DNA of 64,000 nucleotides, from contig NZ_KB849549.1 of assembly GCF_000368565.1 (NCBI RefSeq), positions 1-64,000 of the forward strand, in the 5' to 3' direction. The notes below the pieces were generated by a model that had not been told where the DNA came from, searched no databases, and saw only the letters and a program-made list of their open reading frames with translations. Positions 1 to 7,688 of this stretch are shown piece by piece (the first letter of the stretch is position 1; every line of letters starts with the position of its first letter). The position numbers were made by a program, and so were the translations under genes. This stretch comes from Acinetobacter gerneri DSM 14967 = CIP 107464 = MTCC 9824 (lineage in GTDB: Bacteria; Pseudomonadota; Gammaproteobacteria; Pseudomonadales; Moraxellaceae).

Positions 1-86
1 TATTCTAAACATCTTAAACTCAATCAATCTATTCAACTAACTGATTTCTAAGAAGTTTTAATCTTCATCACCGCCGATGGATGTGC

Positions 87-114
87 ATTCTACAGCATTC
101 ACAACCTAACACAA
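87..114 (-). promoter_or_regulatory. Putative promoter firing off the left edge
   Basis: Read on the minus strand there is a TTGTGT (-35, 109-114), a 16-base spacer and TAGAAT (-10, 87-92), followed by a G+C-rich stretch. The layout resembles a stable-RNA promoter with a GC-rich discriminator, and transcription would leave the window at position 1. No coding sequence is seen in 1-174. The target gene lies outside the window, so this is an inference from hexamer similarity only. Confidence 0.3.
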
Positions 115-174
115 CCCCTTTTTTTAATTTATTTATTCAGGTGTGTATTTTTTAGGCTTTTTCTGCTTTTTTGT

Positions 175-1245
175 TTATTTTTTAAGTAAAAATGGCTCTG
201 GATGAGCTAATCCATCCAATATTTTCTCTTTAAAATTTTTTTCTTGCCATTTTAAAGGGCGACAATCGATATATTCACAGTACCCTGAACTGCCTTCTTC
301 TATTTCTTCATTTATTTTTATTTGATAGTTAAAGCTTCCAACATAGCCCGCTGCCAATCCAAATTTAAAATCCCCTCGACTTTGCCCATATAGATGAATA
401 GTTGACTTTTCATTTTGATAAGACCATTCAAACTCTCGGGCTAGATACATATCCTGATGGTTTGGAGTGGTTACTTTAGGATAAACACGATGGATTTTGA
501 ATTGCACATTGTCTTCAAATAGCTGTGAACTTTGTTGCTCTATATCGCGTAAATAGATTTTGGATTGGACAATTTGGTTAAAATGATTGCGAATGTGTAG
601 GAATACGATTTGTCGATCTTTTTGTAAATTGATCACTTGATAACTATAAAAGCACCAAGGCAAATATGGCATATTGACGATACGTGCAAAATCAAAACAC
701 CCCAATTGATCAATCGTGAAATGCTGCCCTTTGTATATGATGTTGCCTGTGCAGTGGCAAGGCATCGACCAGTGATCAAAAAGACCAAATCTAATTTTCG
801 TGAAATGCGAAACAATCGGCAGTGTTTTTATTTTTATTTCTGCACTTAATTCGGGATCATTACGAACAAAATAGAAATCTGGCAGATCTCCGATCAAACT
901 TTCACGATCGGAAAATTGAAATTCACCTTGTTCAAATTTACAGTCATTTTCAATTGAATAAGAATGAAAATGTCCAACCATATGCGGGCTAGAACTACTA
1001 ATGATAGAAACGGTATCGAGTGCAGTGGTTTGAATTGCATATTCATTACGTAGCATGGGAATACGCGGTTGCCCAATGATGCTAACAAAATTAAAGTAAT
1101 GTAATGGTGCAGGAAGGTTGGGAATTTTCAATCCCTGATGGATGATTCTAAATCGCCCTTTTGGTGCATGATAGTCGAGCGAAAGCGGAAATCGGGCTTG
1201 ATTGCGAGGTTGTGTCTGACGTTCTGTACTCATTAACAACTGCAT
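175..1245 (-). CDS. Uncharacterised 356-residue protein
   Basis: I do not recognise a named family with confidence. The 356-residue protein has no signal peptide and no membrane segment. It is rich in aromatic residues and in alternating hydrophobic stretches, which suggests a mostly beta-strand fold, possibly lipocalin-like. The start at 1245 is favoured by a GGAGGG ribosome-binding site seven bases upstream; a second ATG four codons in is less well placed. It is followed on the left by a non-coding stretch with no clear terminator. The function is unknown; a lipid- or pigment-binding role would be speculation from the strand-rich character alone. Confidence 0.75.
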   Translation of the reverse strand: MQLLMSTERQTQPRNQARFPLSLDYHAPKGRFRIIHQGLKIPNLPAPLHYFNFVSIIGQPRIPMLRNEYAIQTTALDTVSIISSSSPHMVGHFHSYSIENDCKFEQGEFQFSDRESLIGDLPDFYFVRNDPELSAEIKIKTLPIVSHFTKIRFGLFDHWSMPCHCTGNIIYKGQHFTIDQLGCFDFARIVNMPYLPWCFYSYQVINLQKDRQIVFLHIRNHFNQIVQSKIYLRDIEQQSSQLFEDNVQFKIHRVYPKVTTPNHQDMYLAREFEWSYQNEKSTIHLYGQSRGDFKFGLAAGYVGSFNYQIKINEEIEEGSSGYCEYIDCRPLKWQEKNFKEKILDGLAHPEPFLLKK

Positions 1246-1296
1246 CTCAAGCCCTCCATTTTTTATGATAAAGCTACTTTATAATTCAGCTTATCA

Positions 1297-2121
1297 TCAC
1301 GCTGTTTGTTTCCTAGCTAAGAATGTCGTCACAAATCCAGACAATGCATAAATGATTGAAACAACAAGTATTCCCACAGGAATGTTATAGGTAATAGCTG
1401 CAAAAATAAGCACTACGGGTAACATTACCACAAAGGGAACACGTTTTCTGTCCATTTGTTTGAATGAATAGTATTTGATGTTAGAAACCATCAACAATCC
1501 AACACCAACCATAAATAATGCATAGATTGCCAAGATTCCTTTTTCTTTGAGATCAAAGACATCTGCATTGTCCAAGCTTACCCAAATCAATGTAATCACA
1601 ATCACTGCAGCCAAAGGACTCGCGACCCCGATAAAGTAACGTTTGTCGACGACCCCGATCTGCACATTAAATCGTGCCAATCGAAAAGCAGCACATGCGG
1701 TATAAACAAAACAGCATGCCAATCCGATTCGACCCAAATCATGTAATGACCAGCTATACATCAAAATCGCTGGCGCAACACCAAATGCCAATAGATCGGA
1801 TAATGAGTCGTATTGTTCACCAAAAGCACTTTGGGCACCGATTGCTCGCGCCACTCGACCGTCTAAACCATCAAAAAGTGCCGCGAGAAATATTGCGTAG
1901 ATTGCTTGGTGATATTCACCATTCATACTCGCAATAATTGAATAGAATCCGGATAATAATGCCGCAGTCGTAATTAAATTCGGCCACAGATAGATACCAC
2001 GACGCTTAATTTTATGCCCTTCATGAGTATGCTCTTCTTCTTCAACTTCAAAAGTGATGCCATCGTAAGATAGATCTTTGGGTTGAGAGTAATCGCCCTC
2101 TGGTTTATTTGTATTTGTCAT
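1297..2121 (-). CDS. pssA: CDP-diacylglycerol--serine O-phosphatidyltransferase
   Basis: It makes phosphatidylserine from CDP-diacylglycerol and L-serine, the first committed step to phosphatidylethanolamine, in the inner membrane. The CDP-alcohol phosphotransferase signature is visible at about residues 83-106: FDGLDGRVARAIG, then an eight-residue gap and the second Asp pair in YDSLSD. Several hydrophobic segments follow, as in the integral-membrane subclass II enzymes. The first 40 residues are hydrophilic and precede the first membrane helix. The start is supported by an AGGA ahead of the ATG. It lies 42 bp downstream of rlmJ on the same strand, so the two may be cotranscribed. Confidence 0.93.
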   Translation of the reverse strand: MTNTNKPEGDYSQPKDLSYDGITFEVEEEEHTHEGHKIKRRGIYLWPNLITTAALLSGFYSIIASMNGEYHQAIYAIFLAALFDGLDGRVARAIGAQSAFGEQYDSLSDLLAFGVAPAILMYSWSLHDLGRIGLACCFVYTACAAFRLARFNVQIGVVDKRYFIGVASPLAAVIVITLIWVSLDNADVFDLKEKGILAIYALFMVGVGLLMVSNIKYYSFKQMDRKRVPFVVMLPVVLIFAAITYNIPVGILVVSIIYALSGFVTTFLARKQTA

Positions 2122-2163
2122 TTTAGATCCTAACTGTGACCTATGCTCTACTCTAATTTAAGC

Positions 2164-3021
2164 TTATTCGCCAACTAACCAACGAACTGCTGCATGCCCA
2201 CTGTTTTCTTGCATACGCAAATGTGGGAATAACCATTGTAATGCTTCATCCGCATCTTGTGAGAACTGCCAAGGTGGATTGATCACCAATAAACCACAAC
2301 CATTCAATCCCACTGGGGTATCGTCAGGCCATACACAAACTTCACAGACCAACTGACGGCGGATACCTGTTTTGATCATTTTTTTCTCAAAACGGTCAAT
2401 CATGGCACGATCTTTAATCGGATACCAGATTGCAAATACGCCTGTTGCCCATTTTTTGTGAGCATTTTGAATCAATTCAACCAATTGAGGGAAATCTTTA
2501 CGTTCAACCTCATACGGTGGATCGATCATGACCAAACCACGTTTTTCTTTAGGTGGAATAACAGCCAACAATCCTTCATAAGCATCACGTTCATGCAAAC
2601 CTGCACGTCGATCACGAACATTCATATAAAGTTGTTGAAATACATCTCGTTGCATTTCAAAAATTGTTGCTTTATCAATATCACGCATGCCTTCTAAAGC
2701 AAACCATGGCGAACCTGGATAAGCACCTTTGCCTGAACCATTACGCATTTCTTCAACAATTTTTAAATACTGTTGAACTGCTGCTGGCGCTTGACGAGTA
2801 ATCGAATCATCGAGTTTAACTAAACGGTGAATACCATTTAAAAATTCGCCAGATTTTTGTGCAGCAGCTGAAGATAAATCATATTTACCTGCACCACCAT
2901 GCGTATCGATATAACGATATGGTTTATCTTTGGCATTTAGCCTATTTAAGAGTTGTAACAACAACACATGTTTCATGACATCGGCAAAGTTGCCAGCATG
3001 GAAATGGTGACGGTAATTCAT
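2164..3021 (-). CDS. rlmJ: 23S rRNA (adenine(2030)-N6)-methyltransferase
   Basis: It is an SAM-dependent enzyme that methylates A2030 of 23S rRNA. The N-terminus MNYRHHFHAGNFADVMKH is the family hallmark. The N6-adenine methyltransferase catalytic motif is seen as DPPYE at about residue 168. The length of 285 is close to E. coli RlmJ (280). The protein is cytoplasmic with no membrane segment. The start is the first in-frame ATG, with a purine-rich region upstream. It is read in the same direction as pssA, which begins 42 bp beyond its stop. Confidence 0.94.
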   Translation of the reverse strand: MNYRHHFHAGNFADVMKHVLLLQLLNRLNAKDKPYRYIDTHGGAGKYDLSSAAAQKSGEFLNGIHRLVKLDDSITRQAPAAVQQYLKIVEEMRNGSGKGAYPGSPWFALEGMRDIDKATIFEMQRDVFQQLYMNVRDRRAGLHERDAYEGLLAVIPPKEKRGLVMIDPPYEVERKDFPQLVELIQNAHKKWATGVFAIWYPIKDRAMIDRFEKKMIKTGIRRQLVCEVCVWPDDTPVGLNGCGLLVINPPWQFSQDADEALQWLFPHLRMQENSGHAAVRWLVGE

Positions 3022-3192
3022 CGTTCAATTTTTTCCTAAGTTCAATCATCATTTTAACACGAAAAAAAAATTCTTCACTGCCCTTGATTTGATCTAAAAT
3101 ATTTCTGGCTGTAGCGGGGACAAACTGAGTTTTTTCTCATTTTAAAATTATTTTATTTTTCATATATTTATTTTCAATTATTAAGAGGTTCT

Positions 3193-3795
3193 ATGGAAAC
3201 AGCGTTTCTCCCTACAACTTGGAATATCGATCAAGTTGTAGAAGATTTAAATGAACATGGTTTTGCACTGATTGACGATGCTTACCCTTTATCTTATGTA
3301 CATGAACTTGCTCAAGAATGCACTTCAAACTTAAACTCTTTTAGAGATGCTGCCATACAAAATGGCGTAGTCAGTAAAATTAGAAGTGATCATATTTTAT
3401 GGATCGATGAAGATCTAAAAATAGCATCACAACATATTGAATTATTGGATCAATTTTCCAAAATTTTAAATCAAAACTTTTATTTGGGAATCAAACAAGT
3501 CGAAGCACATTTTGCCTGTTATAACGCAGGTGAGTTTTATGCCCTGCATCGTGACAATCCACAACAAAAAAATGATCGGGTGATTTCTGCGGTTTATTAT
3601 CTACATGAAGAATGGCAAGATGACTGGGGTGGACAACTACATTTACAAGATAAAAATGATCTTTGGCACATCATTCAACCCAAACCCAATCGTATTGCAA
3701 TGTTTAGAAGTGATCTGATGCATGAGGTTTTAGCCGCAAAACATCAACGTTTATCTATTACCGCTTGGCTACGCAGCAATGCAGATCTATTGTAA
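3193..3795 (+). CDS. 2OG-Fe(II) oxygenase (prolyl-4-hydroxylase-like)
   Basis: It is a small double-stranded beta-helix dioxygenase that would use 2-oxoglutarate, O2 and Fe(II). The iron triad can be read as His and Asp in ALHRDNP (about residues 117-120) and the distal His in LMHEVL (about 177). An Arg ten residues later (HQRLSITAW) fits the 2-oxoglutarate carboxylate-binding position. GGQLHL in between is typical of the P4Hc superfamily. At 200 residues it is a stand-alone catalytic domain. An AAGAGG ribosome-binding site precedes the ATG. The substrate is unknown, and the neighbours (rlmJ divergent, an unknown gene downstream) do not point to one. Confidence 0.85.
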   Translation: METAFLPTTWNIDQVVEDLNEHGFALIDDAYPLSYVHELAQECTSNLNSFRDAAIQNGVVSKIRSDHILWIDEDLKIASQHIELLDQFSKILNQNFYLGIKQVEAHFACYNAGEFYALHRDNPQQKNDRVISAVYYLHEEWQDDWGGQLHLQDKNDLWHIIQPKPNRIAMFRSDLMHEVLAAKHQRLSITAWLRSNADLL

Positions 3796-4157
3796 TAAAA
3801 TAAATAAGTAATTTGATGTTGTATAGGCTTTGCAAATACCCACTAAAGTCATCTGCAATTCGTTGATTTAGGTTACTTTCGATCTGAAATGTGTCTACGA
3901 AGGATTGAATAATTCAACGCAAATGACCTGTTTTGCGGATAACCATGGTTTTACCTACTTTTCCCATAAGAAAAGTAGGTTTAACGTAAAACTCATCTTC
4001 AAATATAAAATTTATTTTTAAATATCAATAAACTAAAAAAATATTATTTTAAAAATCGCTGTGTTTTTTTGACAATATGATCCAATTCACACAAATAAGC
4101 TTTAAATTTTACATATCATCCTCATATAGTAGTCTGTATAAAATGAGGAGAAGGCAA
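3796..4157. other. Intergenic region with an 11-bp perfect hairpin
   Basis: This is a 362-bp stretch with no convincing open reading frame. It contains an 11-bp perfect inverted repeat (3953-3963 against 3970-3980, six-base loop CCATAA). The repeat is not followed by a T-run, so it is not a standard intrinsic terminator. Just upstream is the palindrome AACCATGGTT (3941-3950). The last 150 bases are very AT-rich and must hold the promoter of the next gene. Confidence 0.5.
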
Positions 4158-4685
4158 ATGTTTGAAGATACAAAACAAATTATCTCGCGTATTGGCGAAA
4201 CAGATCAATTGTATTTGACAAGCAATACGCCTGAACTCGCACTTGAGCGTGCTGACTTGCGCTTACAATTGGTGGCACGTAGTCATGCTCGCCAAGAACA
4301 AATTCATTTCTTACAAGAAGCAATCGTGCTACTTGAGCAAGCGCGCCTTGAATATGAAGAAATGCCATTATCTTTGTATTTGGACTTGTCTTTGCATTTG
4401 GCCAAAGCCTATATGATGTATTTTGAAATTAGCAAAGAACATCGTTTTGCATTGATTTGTCAGCAAATTTTAAAACCGCTGACCAGTTATGATCATGCTG
4501 ACATATTTTTCTTCTTGGCTTATGCATCGGTATCCAAAGATGAGTTAGCTTTAACACGTCATTGGTTAGGTAAATATGCTAAACATGCTGATTTTGATTT
4601 AGCCTTATTGCAAGAGCATCCTGCTTTTGATCAAGTCCGTAAAACAGACTGGTTTATAAAATTGATTCAAAGCAAATTGCATTAA
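4158..4685 (+). CDS. Uncharacterised helical protein, 175 residues
   Basis: The product is a hydrophilic to amphipathic, Leu- and Gln-rich protein that looks all-helical, possibly a TPR-like solenoid (the helices around HARQEQIHFLQEAIVLLEQA and LALTRHWLGKYAKHAD resemble TPR packing). There is no signal peptide or membrane segment. I chose the ATG at 4158 over one at 4077 because GAGGAGAAGG sits directly upstream of 4158, whereas the earlier start has no such site and its extra residues look non-coding. A terminator follows. Its function is unknown. Confidence 0.75.
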   Translation: MFEDTKQIISRIGETDQLYLTSNTPELALERADLRLQLVARSHARQEQIHFLQEAIVLLEQARLEYEEMPLSLYLDLSLHLAKAYMMYFEISKEHRFALICQQILKPLTSYDHADIFFFLAYASVSKDELALTRHWLGKYAKHADFDLALLQEHPAFDQVRKTDWFIKLIQSKLH

Positions 4686-4694
4686 TCAAATATT

Positions 4695-4728
4695 AAAAGC
4701 CCCTATTCTGATCTGAATAGGGGCTTTT
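4695..4728 (+). terminator. Intrinsic terminator
   Basis: There is a 14-bp stem (4695-4708 with 4715-4728) around the loop TGATCT. The A-run on the left arm and T-run on the right arm make it work in both directions. It ends the gene at 4158-4685. Confidence 0.9.
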
Positions 4729-4809
4729 ATTTTGTCTGCAATCCCGAAAAAGGCTTATTCATAAAATAAACTTAATAAAATTAAACTGATGTTAAATTAA
4801 TGATTTAGC

Positions 4810-5067
4810 TTAGGCTGTTTGTAGTTTATACGCATCCAAATGTAATTGTTGGTTTAATTCATCAATCCAAATCGCCCAGTCATCATCTTGAACCAAATGG
4901 CTAATCAAAAAATCTCGCTGAGATCTGTTCCAAAATGGCGCGTCATGCAAAGGAACACCCGCAGGCAATTGGTGAGTACGTACATAGAGTTCAATCGCAG
5001 CCGCACTGTTGGCTAACCCCAATTGAGAAAATAATAATTCGAGCGAAGGTTTGTAATTTTTACTCAT
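4810..5067 (-). CDS. DUF2789 family protein (copy 1)
   Basis: It is a small cytoplasmic protein of a family known in Acinetobacter and other gamma-proteobacteria, function unknown. It shares the pattern LELLFSQLGL near the N-terminus and FWNRSQRDFLISH in the middle with the gene at 5257-5511. I set the start at 5067 because AAGGAG lies just ahead of it; an upstream ATG at 5088 would add seven residues and place that site inside the coding region. This is the downstream member of a tandem pair. Confidence 0.82.
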   Translation of the reverse strand: MSKNYKPSLELLFSQLGLANSAAAIELYVRTHQLPAGVPLHDAPFWNRSQRDFLISHLVQDDDWAIWIDELNQQLHLDAYKLQTA

Positions 5068-5138
5068 CTGATACTCCTTATCAGTCAAGCTGTAATTCTT
5101 TATACAATTAACTTATAAGAAAGAGCAAAAAAAAGAAA

Positions 5139-5176
5139 GCGGAATACGATCGATGTTGTTTCAATTTGTATTCCGC
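5139..5176 (-). terminator. Intrinsic terminator between the DUF2789 copies
   Basis: There is a 9-bp perfect stem, GCGGAATAC (5139-5147) with GTATTCCGC (5168-5176), and a 20-base loop. On the minus strand it is followed by a pyrimidine run ending in eight T (5127-5134). It would separate the two DUF2789 genes into distinct transcripts. Confidence 0.7.
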
Positions 5177-5256
5177 TGTACTGGATTAGGCTTTAAATGG
5201 AATTTTAAAATTGAGCTTTATTGATTTGAAATGTTGCTTATAAAAATCAATACAAT

Positions 5257-5511
5257 CTAATCATTGTCATGTTTCATGATGTTTTGACTCAATAATTCGC
5301 TTAACTCATCAATTACCAGTGACCAGTTATCATCACTTTGCCAATGACTCGTTAAAAAATCACGTTGGCTGTCTGTCCAAAAATCTGCTTGATGCAGCAT
5401 GACATTTTTCGCTAATTGATGCTGAGCAATAAAAGTGGTGATTTGTACATCTTCCGAAGGCAAACCTAGTTGTTCAAATAATAATTTTAATGTCGGTTTT
5501 TCATCAAACAT
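5257..5511 (-). CDS. DUF2789 family protein (copy 2)
   Basis: At 84 residues it is a paralogue of the adjacent gene: LKLLFEQLGLPSED matches the first motif and FWTDSQRDFLTSHW the second. Spacing between the motifs is conserved, so the pair arose by duplication and then diverged to well under half identity. The C-terminus is acidic (KHDND). The family is unassigned biochemically. It has its own terminator downstream and a long AT-rich leader upstream, suggesting independent expression. Confidence 0.82.
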   Translation of the reverse strand: MFDEKPTLKLLFEQLGLPSEDVQITTFIAQHQLAKNVMLHQADFWTDSQRDFLTSHWQSDDNWSLVIDELSELLSQNIMKHDND

Positions 5512-5676
5512 TTTATTTTTCCTAATATTAAGTTAATGGAGTTTAGATACATTAGCTTGAGCTTATTTCTTTTTCTGCAAATTCTATTTTCAATCTTGTT
5601 ATTTTTTGTAGAAATGCGGCAAATGACTTCTGCACACATATTACATGGCTTGAGCATTTTAGAATCTAAGAAATAA

Positions 5677-5704
5677 AAAAGCACCCCAAATGGAGTGCTT
5701 TTCG
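5677..5704 (-). terminator. mdh terminator
   Basis: A 12-bp stem, AAAAGCACCCCA paired with TGGAGTGCTTTT with one G-T pair, is followed on the minus strand by T residues. A second AT-rich inverted repeat (about 5712-5738) lies between it and the mdh stop codon. Confidence 0.85.
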
Positions 5705-5738
5705 AAGTCAATTAAATTCGGCTAAAACCGAAATTTAA

Positions 5739-6725
5739 TTAGTTAAGCAAGTCAGCAACTGCTGCGCGCTCTTCTTCAAGTTCGTTCAACGTATGGTTGA
5801 TACGTTCACGGCTGAATTCGTCGATTTCTAAACCTTGAACGATTTTGTATTCACCGTTTTCAGTAGTAACAGGGAAACCGAACATTACGCCTTCAGGGAT
5901 ACCATAAGAACCGTCAGAAGGAATACCCATAGTTACCCATTTGCCGTTTGTGCCAAGAGCCCAATCACGCATATGGTCGATTGCAGCGTTAGCAGCAGAA
6001 GCAGCAGAAGACAAACCACGTGCTTCGATGATTGCAGCACCACGTTTACCAACTGTTGGAAGGAATACGTCTTTGTTCCAAGCAGCATCGTTGATTTTGT
6101 CTTTTAAGCTTTCGCCATTTACAGTTGCAAAACGGTAGTCAGCATACATAGTTGGAGAGTGGTTACCCCAAACAGTCATGTGCTCGATGTCAGAAACTGC
6201 AACGCCAGCTTTTTGAGCAAGTTGAGTTAACGCACGGTTGTGGTCAAGACGTAACATTGCTGTGAAGTTTTTCGCAGGAAGATCAGCAGCAGATTTCATA
6301 GCGATATAAGCGTTAGTGTTAGCAGGGTTACCTACAACAAGAACTTTAACGTCACGGCTAGCAACTTCGTTAAGTGCTTTACCTTGACCGATGAAGATTT
6401 CACCGTTTACTTTAAGCAAGTCAGCACGTTCCATACCAGGACCACGTGGACGTGAACCAACTAACAATGCATAGTCAGCATCTTTAAATGCAACTTTAGG
6501 ATCGTCAGTACCAACCATACCTGCCAATAATGGGAAAGCACAGTCGTCAAGTTCCATCATCACGCCTTTAAGCGCTTGTTGAGCTTTTTCAACAGGAATT
6601 TCTAATAATTGAAGAATAACTGGTTGGTCTTTACCTAACATTTCACCGCTTGCGATACGGAATAACAAGCTATAACCAATTTGACCTGCAGCGCCAGTAA
6701 CGGCAACACGAACGGGTTGCTTCAT
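5739..6725 (-). CDS. mdh: Malate dehydrogenase
   Basis: It catalyses the NAD-dependent interconversion of malate and oxaloacetate in the TCA cycle. The N-terminal Rossmann motif VTGAAGQIGYSLL (about residues 9-21) binds NAD. Substrate arginines lie in GSRPRGPGMERADLL (about 91-105) and MLRLDHNRA; the catalytic His is in VWGNHSPTMYAD. The length of 328 matches the cytosolic-type proteobacterial enzymes rather than the 312-residue E. coli form. A GGAG precedes the start. It is monocistronic, with its own terminator. Confidence 0.97.
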   Translation of the reverse strand: MKQPVRVAVTGAAGQIGYSLLFRIASGEMLGKDQPVILQLLEIPVEKAQQALKGVMMELDDCAFPLLAGMVGTDDPKVAFKDADYALLVGSRPRGPGMERADLLKVNGEIFIGQGKALNEVASRDVKVLVVGNPANTNAYIAMKSAADLPAKNFTAMLRLDHNRALTQLAQKAGVAVSDIEHMTVWGNHSPTMYADYRFATVNGESLKDKINDAAWNKDVFLPTVGKRGAAIIEARGLSSAASAANAAIDHMRDWALGTNGKWVTMGIPSDGSYGIPEGVMFGFPVTTENGEYKIVQGLEIDEFSRERINHTLNELEEERAAVADLLN

Positions 6726-6994
6726 GTAATTATCTCCAATTGAGGATCGTTAATGTGATTAATGGGTTTATTTCCATTTAATCGAATTATCATAAACGCC
6801 AAACATTCTACTCCAATCCCCCAAAAGATGCATATAAAAGAGATGGAATTTCAACAAAAGTCTGATAAAAAATATTTCTGATAGGATTTTATCGCGCTTT
6901 ATTTTGGCGGATCATAAAGCTTTAGTATTTTAAAATAGCCAATAGATTCAAATATAAGCTTTGAACTTTAAAATATCATGCGTTGTCATGCGAC

Positions 6995-7654
6995 TCAGTA
7001 AGAGCCTTTGATCATAAAGCTTGATGGGCAATTTGAAACAATATGTTTTGAGCACTCTTTATACCGACCATTGACGCTATAACAAATTTGCAGTTCAGTC
7101 AGCATCGGCTTGGTATGCAAAGATTGGCAATCAAAACGGATACCATTTGCAGGTAAGCTCGGATTTAAACGCATAAATTGCGATCGTAATGATGTTTGAG
7201 TTACCTGCTTACTTTCACCGCCCGATAAATCCGACGGTATTTTCAGATTTTCAGCTAAATTGATCACCAAACGGAAGTATTGGCTGGCATTCATCGGTAC
7301 ACAACCACCAATATTTTGCCAAAGTTGCACACGTGCATTTTCTTCTGGCATCACCCGAGCCACGACTTTTGCTTGTAATGGTGACAAAGTTGCAGAAGAT
7401 GAAGTTGAACAGTTATTGGTGTTAGTTTCTGGAAGTAAACCTGAAATGGTCAGTGAATATCCTTCAAGACATTTGCGTTGCTTTTGACGATTGGAGTCCA
7501 AAGCACATACCGCAGGCGTCATTTGCACGCGCATTACATAGCCTTGTAAATTGCTAGCCGCATGAACCTGTACACAAAACAATCCTACGCCAGCATAAAC
7601 AAAAAACCATGCTAACCAATTTATTTTGCGTTTTAGACAATATGTAAATTTCAT
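6995..7654 (-). CDS. Secreted ribonuclease T2-like protein lacking catalytic motifs
   Basis: It has an N-terminal signal (hydrophobic 14-27, cleavage after VQVHA). The mature part follows the ribonuclease T2 plan: YVMRVQMTPAVC where T2 enzymes have a WxPxxC element, then LTISGLLPE where they have HGLWP, then the WQNIGGC block where they have KHGTC. Both catalytic histidines are therefore replaced. Six or more cysteines are kept, consistent with a disulphide-bonded periplasmic fold. It starts 34 bp after the lytic transglycosylase stop on the same strand, so an operon is likely. It may be a binding protein or inhibitor-like derivative. The family assignment is by motif spacing only. Confidence 0.6.
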   Translation of the reverse strand: MKFTYCLKRKINWLAWFFVYAGVGLFCVQVHAASNLQGYVMRVQMTPAVCALDSNRQKQRKCLEGYSLTISGLLPETNTNNCSTSSSATLSPLQAKVVARVMPEENARVQLWQNIGGCVPMNASQYFRLVINLAENLKIPSDLSGGESKQVTQTSLRSQFMRLNPSLPANGIRFDCQSLHTKPMLTELQICYSVNGRYKECSKHIVSNCPSSFMIKGSY

Positions 7655-7688
7655 TTATTTTTAGACTTCCACACCAAACCGAGTGATC

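Noticed and set aside
5487..5711. 74-codon minus-strand frame ahead of the second DUF2789 gene
   Set aside because: It covers the mdh terminator and overlaps the DUF2789 start; its composition is that of AT-rich non-coding DNA.
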